From Xylona heveae TC161 (taxonomy: Eukaryota; Ascomycota; Xylonomycetes; Xylonales; Xylonaceae): a stretch of DNA of 64,000 nucleotides. Position 1 is the stretch's first letter; each line of letters begins with the position of its first letter. A program made the translations under genes and the position numbers. Shown in pieces: positions 23,257 through 34,829 of the stretch. The DNA is taken from NCBI RefSeq assembly GCF_001619985.1, contig NW_017264196.1:186001-250000 (forward strand), read 5' to 3'. Below the pieces are notes generated by a model. The model ran no database searches. It saw nothing but the letters and a program-made list of their open reading frames with translations, and was not told the origin of the DNA.

Positions 23257-24747
23257 TCAAGGGATACGCCCAACCCCGCGAAGACTCAAATATACGTCCG
23301 TACCCCAGCCCCAGAGGCTCTGCAATGCAATGCCACCGCCAAAATATTCCGCGTAAGCCCTACCGAGGGGTAGCCCGTAGCCTAGACCAGCTAGACTACT
23401 ACCAGGCCCGGCATTGGAAATAGTTTGCAAAGCGCCGACAGTTCCACTATTAGCTGGATTCCCGGAGCCCTGTGGTTCGTCCTCACTGACAGTGGTAAAG
23501 CTGTAAGACCAAATGTTTGGAAGAGTCTCAGGAGGGATTCCACCACCTCTGTCACGGATTCGAATTGTAACACAAGGTGTCGAATGATCTAGAGGCAACG
23601 GTTGAATGTTCCCGGCGGAAGCGCTAGACGAAGATGCCGTTGCTGCAGATCCTGCGTCCACACCGAGCTCTCTGTGCATACTGTTTTCATCTGTAGTGGT
23701 CCAGACTTGGTTATTCCCCTTTCCAAGGAGCTCAGCTGGAGCTGCAGCAATCGTAACCTCTACTGGCTCACGCTCATTACCGTGCTCCACCGTTGCTCGA
23801 AACGCGTTCTTCAGAAGCTCAGTGATGATGTACTCCATATGTACAGGAACATGGGTAAACGTAGTGTCGACTTCCCCATTAATCACTAACGATGGCCTCA
23901 CACCATATTTGAGTTCACAGATCTCTGACACAAACGACTCGCAATTTCTGATTATCTTTTCTGGTCGGAGGGCGGTGTCAATGACACCAATGTAGCTTGA
24001 AGATTCGTCTTTCTGTGGCAGCACATTTGGATCGCCATGAAGCCGGGATGAGTAATGAAGGGCGATGTGCTGCTCAGCAATTAAACGCGTCCCTATACGT
24101 GCCCGTAAATGTTCGTCCAAGAATCTCTTCACCTCAGACGGGCTAATATACTTTCGACATTCTAAAAAGCCTCTTGCCAGGATGGGAATGGTGTTAGAGT
24201 GCGTTCCGACCAGATCAGCCATGATCTCAGTGAATCTAATCTCCTCCTCCAATGTCTTGATTGGTCGCTCCGCATATGGAAGGAGAGTGGAAAGTGAGTG
24301 CAAGTAATTGTTGTAGATTCTTGAGATATGCGGGTTAGACACCACGATGAACGGGAGATTTCTCAAGGCTTGGATGCGATGAGCCAGTCTGACCGGAAGA
24401 AGTCTCGAAGAGAAATTTGCTGAATCAAACAGAGAACCAGCAGAGAGAGGAGGACGGCCATGCCTGCGTGAGGTTAGATTAGCATATGGACAAGTCCAAT
24501 GCAAGACCAAAAAGAGCCATTCTCACTTCACTAAATCACTGAGACTGAGGGGATGCAGAGACTGCGATGCTAGCTTGGACACCTCATCATGCCCAACGTT
24601 TGCTGCACTGGATGGATAAGCCCATCTTTGCGTGGCAGGGGAAATGGGAGGAGGGACAGAGCCGAAAAGCCTCCTGCGGCCAACCCTTGTCCCTAGACGT
24701 GAGAATTCCTTGCGTGACGTGGCGCGGAGAACTTGACGCAGAAACAT
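23257..24747 (-). CDS. Mitochondrial PDH/BCKDH-type protein kinase
   Basis: Two exons, 24747-24527 and 24463-23257, with a 63 nt GTGAGA..CAG intron; 475 aa. The N-terminus is basic and Ser/Arg-rich without acidic residues (MFLRQVLRATSRKEFSRLG), as in mitochondrial presequences. The spliced KHGRPPLSAGSLF and a helical bundle come next. The GHKL ATPase boxes follow: N-box ELLKNAFRATVEHG, G1 box IRIRDRGGGIPPET, then GLGYGLPLGRAYAEYFGG (G2). Family knowledge: these kinases phosphorylate the E1 subunit of pyruvate or branched-chain dehydrogenase in the matrix and switch it off. I cannot assign the paralogue. A long loop between N and G1 boxes is a usual fungal feature. It is convergent with the sugar transporter and divergent from RPO41. 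Confidence 0.92.
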
Positions 24748-25244
24748 AATTATTGGCGTGCATTCATTTGATTGACCGCAAATTTGACAGGAAAAGAGAA
24801 TTGACGGAGATGATGGAACTGGTCAGTTCTGGCGTGCCTCCTCACCCCGGCATCGTCATTGTTGTTGGGGCTTTCTCCCCGAGACCGACCCAGGCAACCC
24901 GCCTCCCTCGCGCCTTCCTGAACGGCTAAACATGGGGCAACCCTCGGAACTCTCTCGGTCGGCACCATGCCACCGGTCGCCGAACGGGCTTTCCGGAGAC
25001 AGCGATTATGTAATATCTGAGTAAGACATTTCTATTCGCCTTTTCCTGAATAGGAAAAGAAGATTTCACCTCCTTTCGACGCTTCGAATTTGCTTCCGAG
25101 CCTGTGTTTGACCCTCTTCTCTGTGGCAATATTAGCGCTTTCCATGTCCATTTTGCTACTGCAGGGCTGGTATCTTTGATGCCTTTGGAAGATTCAGAGA
25201 CAATTGATACATCTTTCTTGTGAGGCCTCTTCTGCAGCGCGATA
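24748..25244. promoter_or_regulatory. Divergent promoter, mitochondrial kinase / RPO41
   Basis: This 497 bp spacer separates the starts of two genes for mitochondrial proteins that are transcribed away from each other. It should hold both promoters. The kinase-proximal half is GC-richer and pyrimidine-biased. No obvious TATA box is seen, and no shared motif could be proven by eye. Confidence 0.45.
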
Positions 25245-28200
25245 ATGCTCGTCCGAGCCGCTCGCCGGAAGGCTCAATACGATGCATTTCGCCATCTCAG
25301 GCTATCGCCTGAACCGCTCTACTTACCATGGCTTTGTCCCGCGCAACTTCGCTATATATCTCAATTGAGGACAACTTCGCCGCTTTCATTGGAGACGCCT
25401 CGATCCAAATTGGCAAAAAAGCGACGACTCTCGACTGACACGGCTGAGCGCAGAAACCTTGCTACCGCAGTATCTGAACAGACCCATTTCGCGGACCCTG
25501 CTGTTCCCTTCGAATTTGAAGATTTTTCAGGCCCTTATGTCTCTCAATCAAAACTTCAGGCATCCTTTTTTGATTCAGAGAACCTATCAACCCTAAGGAA
25601 CTTCGATCCTTCCTCGCCACTAATTGTTAACGATGAATCTTCCTTGGCCGCAAAAAGATTCAAGGTCAAAGATGGCATTGGAGGCGGCTTGGCCGATATG
25701 CATCTAACGCTTGATGCATGTTTAAAATGTGGTAGCTTCGACCGTGGCACAGCTTTGATGCGCCGCATTTGCAAGATCTATGTTTCCGGTTCCCAAGAGC
25801 TTCTTGACGCTCATAACCAATACCTGGAAGCTTGCATCGACTATGCGATAAGAAAACGGGATATGGATGCGCTTAAGGCAGTACAGAAATGGTTTGAAGT
25901 TGAGATGCGGAGCCCCGATGTGGAGCCAGATGCTACCAGCTACGCATTGATGCTGAAGGCTACTCTCCGACTTTTGCAAGGTCCCAAAATGGAACGCACC
26001 GTCCGCAGATATTATTATATGGCGGAAGAGAGGAACCTTGGCGTCGCAGCTCTGAGTACAAACATACTGAATGATGCAGAGCTTTTCAAGGTTACGAGGG
26101 TATTTTCCATCCCCGCTTGCCCTTACGATACCATTTGACTGATGTGCTTTAGATTTGCCCGGAGGATTTCTACTTGGCTGAAGAAGTAGTTACAGAGCCA
26201 GAGGATGTTTCTACGGCCACACTCGATGGCTCCGGCCAACCCCAGACAATCCCGGAAGTCAAACCAATGGGTCAAAAAGGCCTTGGGCTAGCGTCACTGA
26301 AAAAGTCTTTATCTCTCTTCTCTGATATATCTACTTTGCCTAAATTAGAGGATCTGAAGGGAACGACAGAAGAGAAGGCGAAGGCTTTCGCGTACCTTCG
26401 ACAGGAGAAATTGGAGGAAGATGCAGTCAACGCTGCCATAGACCGATGGCGTGAAGAAAGTGAAGATCTCCAGAAATTCGGACTGAATTCTGCTCTGCAA
26501 TCAAGGTCAATTGGAGCATTGATGTGGGAGTGGCACAGCGCGTTGACTCCGCTCATCAAGGAGGAAGTTAAACTGATTGATGAAGCCGAGAAAAACAATT
26601 CAAAGTCTGAAGTCGACCAAGATCGATGCCTTTATGGCCCGTTTCTACGATTTGTTTCACCGGAAAAACTTGCTGCGATAACTATCCTGGCTGTCATGCA
26701 GCTTCTCAGTATCCGTGGTGCTGATATCGGAGTGAAGCTCTCCAATGTCGTTGTCTACATTGGCCACAATGTCCAAGATGAGAGCATTGCGGAATCTATC
26801 AAAGACTACGGAAATAAAGAACTATGGGGCCATATGGCGACGGCAGGACGTGAACAAAAGGTCGCCTCTCTCCTGAGAAAGAAGAGGACTTTTGATTCCC
26901 TTGCGAAGCTCGTTCGGGAAAAAGAACAAAAGCCTTTGGGGAGCAAGGATTTTCAGGATCGACAGTGGTCGGCAGCCGTGAAGGCAAGAGTCGGCGCCAT
27001 ATTGCTGTCTGCCCTTCTTCGCTCTGCGAAAATTCAGGTCACTCGAAAGCTCCCGGACACTCGTGAGACAGTATCGCAGATGCAAGCAGCTTTCACTCAT
27101 TCATACAAGTACGATCGAGGGAAGAGGGTAGGGATGATTTCGGGAAACTCTGATCTCTGTGAGAAATTGAGGAGGGAACCTGTCCGCACGGCACTAGCAA
27201 AGCACCTACCTATGATTGTCGAGCCTAGGCCATGGAAGTCCTTCAATGATGGAGGCTTCCTTCGCTATCCTGTGAATGCCGTGCGTGTAAAGCACAGTGA
27301 TCCGGAGCAGATCCAGTACGCTAAGGCTGCCGCGGAAAAAGGCGACATGGATCAGGTCTTTGCTGGTCTGGATGTGCTTGCCAAAACAGCGTGGAAAATC
27401 AATCGCGACGTCTTCAACGTTATGCTTGAGGCCTGGAACTCGGGAGAGGCAATTGCAGACATTGCTCCGGAGCATCCAAATATCAAGACACCACCAGAGC
27501 CGGAACCTTCGGCTGATCCGAAGGTTCGGCAGCGATGGCTTCGCGATCTCAAACAAGTCCAAAATACCCGAAGTGGCCTTCACTCGCAGCGATGCTTCCA
27601 GAATTTCCAATTGGAGGTTGCCCGAGCATATCTAGATGAAACATTTTACTTCCCTCACAACGTCGACTTTCGGGGCCGAGCATATCCTGTTCCGCCCTAC
27701 CTAAATCACATGGGGGCCGATAACTGCCGCGGGCTGCTTATGTTCGCCAAAGGGAAGCAACTTGGTGCAACCGGCCTTGCATGGTTGAAGGTTCATCTCG
27801 CCAATGTCTACGGCTTCGACAAAGCTAGTATCAAGGAGCGCCAAGAGTTTGCTATGCAGCATCTTTCGGACATCTACGACTCAGCGACAAATCCTCTGAA
27901 TGGCAAGCGATGGTGGTTAGGTGCAGAAGATCCTTGGCAATGTCTTGCAGCATGCTGTGAGCTGAAGAAGGCTCTTGATTCTTCTGACCCCACCCGTTAT
28001 GTTTCGTCGCTTGCAATCCACCAGGATGGTACCTGCAATGGTCTTCAACATTATGCTGCACTCGGTGGCGATGAATGGGGAGCACGACAGGTGAATCTTG
28101 AACCTGGTGATCGACCTGCCGATATTTACACTGCTGTCGCTGAGCTTGTCAAGGAAGAAGTGAGCAGGGATGCTGCAAAGAAGGTTCCAGTTGCAATGCT

Positions 28201-29550
28201 ATTGAATGGGAAAATCACACGGAAAGTCGTGAAACAGACAGTCATGACGAATGTATATGGAGTGACGTTCGCTGGAGCTCGTTCTCAAGTCCGCAGGCAA
28301 CTTGAGGCTATCCTTCCCCATTTCCCAGATACCGACGAGATGAATCACGGTATTTCTTCGTGTTACGTGGCAAGGCTTATCTTCAAAGCGCTCTCATCAA
28401 TGTTCAAAGGCGCTCACGATATTCAATATTGGCTTGGCGAGTGTGCGAACAGAATATCTCAGGCTTTGACACCGGAGCAGATAGAGATCATCGAAGCCAG
28501 CAAGGCTGGCTCAAAGTCCGCCCTTCCAAAGTCAAATCAACCCCACTTCAGATCTAGTGTTGTGTGGACAACGCCGTTGAAGATGCCTGTCGTACAGCCG
28601 TATCGCACGTCGAAAGCTCAGATTGTTAGCACCAACCTGCAACGAGTTAGCATAATTCAACCGACTACCTCCGATCCTGTCAGCAAGAGGAAGCAGCTTC
28701 AGGGTTTCCCTCCGAACTTCATTCATTCCTTAGATGCCACTCACATGCTCCTTTCAGCTTTGAAGTGCGACGAGCGTGGGTTGTCATTTGCAGCAGTCCA
28801 TGATTCATTCTGGACCCATGCTGCTGATGTTGATACCATGAATAGCATTCTTCGGGATGCTTTCATTCGCATGCACTCTGAGGATATCATCGGGCGACTA
28901 GCCGCTGAGTTCAAGGCTCGGCATGCTGGATCTATGTACCTCGCTTCCGTGTATTCTGACAGTTTGGTTGGAAAGAGGATAACCGCGCTTCGCAGGCAAA
29001 CGGCGTTCTCGAGCAAAGGGCGAAGTAGAGTAGATGAACTTCTGTTGGAAAGGCAGCGTATTCTACTCCTTCAGTCCGAAGATCCAAAAAGCCAAGAAGA
29101 GGGACGTAAAATGGTCACGCCTGGAAGTATCTTTGCCGAGGCCGCCAGCGAAAACGATCTCGCACCGGCGGAGGAAACAACCGAAATGGGCATCGGTGAC
29201 GTGCCCAAGGCGCAGGTCAAAGCTGCGGAACAAGATATAGGGATCGATGCAGTGGAGAATCTGGAGAATGTTGAGCCTGTGCTAGGAGGTGCCGAATCCT
29301 CTCTGGCCCTCGACGATGTCGATGCGGAAGATGAGAATGATGTCAAATTAGAACCCGCCCCGAAAAAGAGGAAGGCAGCTCCGAAAAAGGTCTCAGTCTG
29401 GCTTCCGCTGTCATTTCCCCCACTCCCTAAGAAGGTATGTTCGTTGTTCTGCTTCGCACATGACTCTGTATTGCATTCGAAAGCTAACGACCGAGGCAGG
29501 GTTCTTTCGAAGTGTCTCGTCTGAGAGATAGCAAATATTTCTTCTCTTGA
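25245..29550 (+). CDS. RPO41: Mitochondrial DNA-directed RNA polymerase
   Basis: Three exons, 25245-26090, 26153-29434 and 29500-29550; introns of 62 and 65 nt; 1392 aa. The N-terminus MLVRAARRKAQYDAFRHLRL is a presequence-like Arg/Ala-rich stretch. The phage T7-type polymerase core is clear: FPHNVDFRGRAYPVPPYLNH; IHQDGTCNGLQHYAALGG with a catalytic Asp near residue 906; KITRKVVKQTVMTNVYG (motif B) near 970; GFPPNFIHSLDATHML; and AAVHDSFWTHAADVD with the second Asp near 1166. The last exon supplies GSFEVSRLRDSKYFFS, the conserved C-terminal foot. An acidic, Lys-ended segment of roughly 110 residues sits between the core and that foot. It transcribes the mitochondrial genome in the matrix. Confidence 0.96.
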
Positions 29551-30063
29551 TCTCTTGATCATCAAGTAAAGACATTCCCTCCTCTTCCCGACAATTTCAT
29601 TTTGCGTATTCTTCTCATCAAACGATTTGATTGGCATTTGCAAGCTGCGCTTGGTCGGCGTTGTGTTTGAATTGGAACAGAGATACAAAAAGCAAGCGGC
29701 ATAGATTACTTATCACGTATAGATGGGTGGGAATTGGCGTGGACGGTGCATCTGGTTGCTTTCTTACCTTTCATCAGCATTTAGAAGTACTAACTACCTT
29801 AAATAATTTAATTCAGAAAAGGTTTTTCATGTTACCTTTGTTCAAAGGAGAATTATATTGCAAGTAGGCCGGACCGCAGCTAAACTAACGTAGATGGTCA
29901 CAAACAACATTCCACTTTTCGATGGCAAGATTACGTCATCCAAGAGATAAAAGCTGCCTCTTATCGTAGTGCGCTTTTGCTGTCAGTGTTCAGCGCACCT
30001 TCATACTTCACACATTTCCTCTGTCAATCGCAATCCGTTTCGGCAACTAGAAAGCCTTTTATC
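29551..30063. other. Tandem spacer RPO41 to aldehyde dehydrogenase
   Basis: This 513 bp region holds the RPO41 3' flank and the dehydrogenase promoter. An AT-rich block lies near 29790-29860. Nothing coding is supported. Confidence 0.45.
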
Positions 30064-31590
30064 ATGTCGGTCGAAACTATAACTACCATTTCGCCTACGA
30101 CGAATAAGCCCATTGTGACCAGAAGCGGTCTTTCAGAGGCTGATATCAACATTCTCCTTCAAAAGACAGGGAACGCGTTTCAATCGTTCCGGCGAACAAC
30201 GTTAGGGCAACGCAAATCCATCATTAAACGGGCTCTCAGCTTGATTAGTGAAAGGAAGGATGAACTTGCACGAGAGATAACGGAACAGATGGGCAGGCCT
30301 ATCGCCTACACCGCAAAGGAAGTCAGCACCGCTGTCATGAGGGGCGAACAATTGCTCAAGTTCAGTGATGAAGCATTGAAAGATACGGATGGAGAACCGG
30401 AGAAAGGTTTCCGACGCTATATAAGAAAAATGCCAATTGGCCCTGTTCTGATCGTTTTTGCTTGGAACGTGAGTCTGAAATCCATCGAACAATTTTGATA
30501 TTTGTGCTTTGAGACGCTCATTCCTCTATTAGTATCCATACATCATTCTCGTGAATTCGCTCATCCCGGCTCTTCTCGCTGGAAACACCGTCATTCTGAA
30601 GCCATCACCACAAACGCCCACAATCGTGGAACAAGTTCAGAGGATCTTCCTAGAAGCAGGCTTACCGGAGAACGTCATTCAGTACTTTCACGCAGGCTCT
30701 CTTACGACATTAGAGACGATAGTGCGGAATCCACAGATTAACCTCACTTGCTTTACGGGGTCCGTTGCGGGCGGGCTAGCTGTACAAAAAGCGGCCAGTG
30801 ATAGAATCACAGCGGTCGGCCTTGAGCTCGGTGGAAAGGATCCTGCTTACATCCGAGCAGATGTTGATCTCAAGTGGGTTGCTGAAGAGATTGTAGATGG
30901 CGCTATTTTCAATTCAGGTCAAAGCTGTTGTAGTATCGAGAGAGTCTATGTGGATGAGAAGATCCATGACGCTTTCATTGCGGCTCTGCAGGACGTGCTC
31001 TGTGGCTACAGGCTGGGAGACCCGTTCGACCCAACGACGCATGTAGGGCCGGTGATCTCGAAGAGAGCAGCCCAAACTATTCGTGCCCACATCAGAGATG
31101 CACTCGACAAGGGCGCGAAAGATGCCACTCCAGAGAACTCTACCTTCAAATCGCCGCCCCCAGAGGGAAATTTCGTTGCGCCAACCTTACTGGTCGGAGT
31201 GAACCACGAAATGACTGTTATGAAGGATGAGACCTTTGGCCCCGTCATCCCTGTCATGAAAGTCAAGGACGACGCTGAAGCCATTTGGCTCATGAACGAC
31301 AGCGAATTTGGGCTCACTGGAAGCATTTGGACTAAAGATGTAGCAAAGGGCGAAGCTCTAGCGGAAGAAGTTGAAGCAGGGACAGTATTTGTCAATCGAT
31401 GCGATTATCCGGCACCAGTAAGGAGAAACAAATGCTTTTTGCTATCATAGCGGAACTAACACGGTAACAGGACCTTGCCTGGACGGGGTGGAAAAATTCT
31501 GGAAGAGGAGTTACTTTGAGCAAGTTTGGATTTGAGCAATTTGTCAGGCTCAAGAGCTTCCATGTAAAGGATTATCCTGCGAAGCTTTGA
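30064..31590 (+). CDS. NAD(P)-dependent aldehyde dehydrogenase
   Basis: Three exons, 30064-30468, 30533-31417 and 31471-31590; introns of 64 and 53 nt; 469 aa. ALDH-superfamily marks are AWNYPYIILVNSLIPALLAG (substrate/cofactor channel, rebuilt across intron 1), CFTGSVAGGLAVQ, GLELGGKDPAYI with the active-site Glu, and NSGQSCCSIERVYVDE with the catalytic Cys. Near the end are DETFGPVIPVMKVK and WTGWKNSGRG. The enzyme oxidises an aldehyde to its acid. The fold resembles succinate-semialdehyde dehydrogenase-like members, but the substrate is not readable. The start is the ATG at 30064 (MSVETIT); no earlier in-frame ATG exists, so no presequence is evident and a cytosolic location is likely. Confidence 0.93.
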
Positions 31591-32892
31591 TTGTTTGATG
31601 CCCGCCTTCATGTCCTTGCGGATGTCATGGCCGAGAAATTCAGCAATTCTTCGTTAGGCGGCCATGTACCTTTTGCGTATATTTGTTGACGCGGCCATCT
31701 CGGAAGAGAACCCGTGCTCCAACTAAACGTTCGAAACAATCCGCTTGTGGTAAAAGAGTTTTTCGGCATCCCTCAAAGCTCACAGGAGAAGGGAAGGATA
31801 GGTTACGCAAGGTGCCTCTTTAGACCTTTTGTCAAATATTATTGAAGAATCGAGCCAAATAATATTTTTTTTCCTTCTCCCTTGCACACATCTGCGTATA
31901 GTTATTTGCTATCCGTTTTATTTTACGCCCAGAAGCATTGACCAACTTTGCTGACTTCCTGGCATTTTCAATTTCACTTGAAAGGGACAGATCTTCGCGT
32001 AATGGAGCTCCAGGACGCGCCTTTTACCAATGGAGTGGGTTGGTTTTGTGGAATGTTGATGCAAGGGGCTCTACCGAGCAGCGAGGTCGTACGCCATCAA
32101 ACCCTCCAAGGACCCCCAAACTTCTGCTTCTTGGTGTTTTTTCCCGTCGAGTTGTAACATACAGACCTTGTTTAGCTCACTGTTTTGAATCCCTAGATCA
32201 CGTACATGCGCGCCTCCCTGGGTCGCCTCGCTGGCTAGATTATGCAGAATCTGTTCTGCATAGATGGCGTTCGTCCTCCTATATACTGAAAAGCAGTTTG
32301 AATGATGGCTTCCACAAAAAAGCAGCATTTATCAGACTAGCACCAACTACAATCTCTTTTCATTTCCAGCAAATCACAATGTAATTCTCTACGCGCATTC
32401 CTCGTATCTCTGGCGGTTCGTTTCATGAAAATAATAACGTGGGGACGGCACAAACTCGCTCTTCCAAACGCAAGGACAGCAACTTCCCCTCGCGTGGCAA
32501 ATCATCCCCCAGCCAACATTTTGGTTCATTTTAATCGTCTTAGCTCGCCGGCTTTAGAGGAATCCCCGTAACGTCTGCAAAGGGATATATATGACTGGGC
32601 CTCCCGTCGTGTCTACTTTCTCCACACCGCACCAAACTGCTAAGCTTTCAGTAGCAGTAGCAGCAATAATTGTTCTGATATCTTTTGTTTTTGTTGTTCT
32701 ATATCCACATTCGCTTTGTTTAAGACTTTTCACAAGTCTTATGGCTGTCTCTCGTTGATTTTCTTTACATGCTTGTTTGAATTAGGGCTTAATTGCACCT
32801 GATTATGGTACTGAGCCTGATACTGGTCAATATTTTACATATTTCGACATAGATCTTTGTCACTACTCTGTCCTTATCTATAAATTGCAATC
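31591..32892. other. 1.3 kb tandem spacer before the small MGCF gene
   Basis: A 148-codon open frame at 31938-32384 lacks an ATG start and family features, so I leave it out. A TATA-like GATATATATG lies at about 32583-32592, followed by pyrimidine runs and an AGC-rich leader (about 32650-32670). This fits a promoter and a long 5' UTR of roughly 250-300 bases for the next gene. Confidence 0.4.
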
Positions 32893-33492
32893 ATGCGACA
32901 AGGAAGGCGGCAGACAATGGGCTGCTTCACTCGAGTCTTCTCCAAAATAAGAAGCCGCTGGCGGCAACCACCTCCTCCCCCGAGAAAACCACTCGAGATT
33001 GTGAGTTCATCTAGCTGACCAATTGCAATATTCTCTTTGAGAGGTTTGCTAACAATAATCGAATATTAGAGTTCACCAACCAACTTTCGCCGTGAACAGA
33101 TCACAGTGCCTGGCTTGGCCGATATATCCGATGAGGAGTACGCATCCTTCATCCAATCCCTCTAGCTCCGTCTTGCACTTCAAGCACCCATCAAACATGC
33201 CTGGTATTGTTTTCAGATCTTGTTCACTTGGCCCTGTCATCATCTTTACCACTGTTTATCTCAGCACTTCTCGCCAACAAAAGCACCTCGATTTCGACGG
33301 TTCTGCATGTCCAGCTAAGAATTTTGTCTTCTCAACAGGCAATCCTTGATGCGGGAGAAGGCTATCGCGGATGCTACCGCCATGTTTGACCAGTATTACC
33401 ACACACCATGGCAGTCGTCGCGGCTCGATCGGGTCCGTCAGTCTGCTCGTCGCCTTAGCGCGAGCTTCAGAAGCGGCATGCAACCCCTATGA
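32893..33492 (+). CDS. Small basic protein with MGCF acylation-type start
   Basis: Exons 32893-33000, 33070-33137 and 33339-33492; introns of 69 nt (GTGAGT..TAG) and 201 nt (GTACGC..CAG); 109 aa from the first ATG. The family is not recognised. A second in-frame ATG at 32917 gives MGCFTRVFSKIRSRW: Gly2 for N-myristoylation, Cys3 for palmitoylation, then a basic amphipathic stretch. This is the classic pattern of a membrane-tethered peripheral protein. A proline run PPPPPRKPLE follows, then SSPTNFRREQITVPGLADIS, and after the second intron a helical MREKAIADATAMFDQYY and a basic Arg/Ser C-terminus. If the second intron were not removed, the protein would end soon after 33137 at a TAG. The spliced version keeps frame and a sensible composition. 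No short protein of this kind is annotated from memory. Confidence 0.6.
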
Positions 33493-34123
33493 ATTCTCTT
33501 TGCCGCCTGAAGCGTTACAGGCCATCATCTTGGCCTGGTAATAATTCAAACACCGAGCGTTTCGGCCAATCTCTAATGTTTTTGGAAGCCGGACTTCAAC
33601 TCTTTCTAGGAACGAACTTTTAAATTTGTCTATAGAGCTCAAACCTTCTTTGATTTCATGGTATAATATTTAATTCGACGGTGGTCTACCGCCAAAATTT
33701 GGAAAGATACACCGGCTTGAGAAGGAAACGGGCATGCATCGATTTCCCTCCCCCTATTTCTCTTCAAATCAGTGGTTTGGCTTTGCGATAGGCAGAAGGT
33801 CTTGGAGAGGAGAAGAAAATTTAAAATGTAATGCTATTTAGAGATACCTAGATTTTTCTTTTATTTATGTTATTCATCTTTTACGAGCGTCTGTATTTTT
33901 GGACAATTTCCTGTATGCTAAAAAAAAAGACACCTAACTCAGTATCCGGAGATGTAAGGGCTTTAACTTTCCTCGGAGAATTCTGTAACTTTAAGAAGAA
34001 TTACTCGCTAAGATTATTCAGTCATTCAATATTTGCCGTTCCGGCAAATTGATCAGGTCAAGCAACACGGCCAACTTAAACAGTCGACTCATCATATTTT
34101 GATCTGATCAAGAAACACAAACT
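33493..34123. other. AT-rich spacer
   Basis: This region is AT-rich, especially from 33830 on, with an A8 run near 33921. It carries the 3' flank of the small MGCF gene and the putative promoter of the next orphan frame. No further coding signal. Confidence 0.4.
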
Positions 34124-34829
34124 ATGTCCTACAACTTTTACAACTCCCTTGGACTTTCTAATACGGTGTTAAATTACAAACGGGAAAATGGCGAGTATAG
34201 AAAACTAGATAATTTTTATTTGGAATACAACTCTGAAGTCGGGTATCTCAGAATGGCTATTAGTTATTCGAATGCTCGCTATAATATAGTTGATCAATCT
34301 GCCCGGGTATCCAAGCACCTCTGGAATGACCAACAGGGAAAGATATCCTTTGTACTTCGCCGAAATAACGGGATACATTACATTTGTACTGTATGTTAGT
34401 TGCTCCGAAGAGAAACGATACTGTTTTTGCAACATTTTGCGCAGCCTTTGGCGGTAAAGGCTCTTAGTGAAAGGTTATGGACCAAGCTGAGCAATGCATC
34501 AGTTTTGCAAGACAATTATACAGCTGGTACGTGGGAGATGCTGAGTTGTATCGTCTTTGCCGCAGTCACTGGGGAAATGCGTTCATACAGTAAATGTTGG
34601 GATGTCCATAATGGAAGCAGAAGGCTTCTTCTGCTCGGTCGAATTGTGCTCTTCCGGCCTTTCTAGACCAGTTCTCTTTGAAAGAAACCGTTCGGATTCA
34701 GGTTTGAAGAAAGATGGTAAATCCTCATCAGAAGAATCTAGACCAAGCGAAGGAGCCCTAACGATTCTATCGGTCAATTGCGACTCCGTTTGTCTCCGCC
34801 GCCGTGATGAACTCAACTCGGCTCTGTGA
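34124..34829 (+). CDS. Orphan spliced ORF overlapping antisense a neighbour
   Basis: Not recognised. The ATG at 34124 opens 89 Tyr/Asn-rich codons (MSYNFYNSLGLSNTVLNYKR). They end at a textbook donor GTATGT (34391) with acceptor TTTTGCGCAG (34444), and the frame continues as PLAVKALSERLWTKLSNASV. A second good pair, GTACGT (34527) and CATACAG (34590), leads to an exon reading GMSIMEAEGFFCSVELCSSG. That exon ends at 34829, for 195 aa in all. If this second intron is retained, the frame instead stops at 34666. Either way the 3' part lies antisense to the last exon of the minus-strand gene at 34583-35874. Two consensus introns in phase argue for a real transcript; lack of any family and the overlap argue against. 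Low to moderate trust. Confidence 0.38.

Noticed and set aside
31938-32384. 148-codon plus-strand open frame
   Set aside because: It has no ATG start, no family features and lies in a promoter-like spacer with a TATA-type element downstream.
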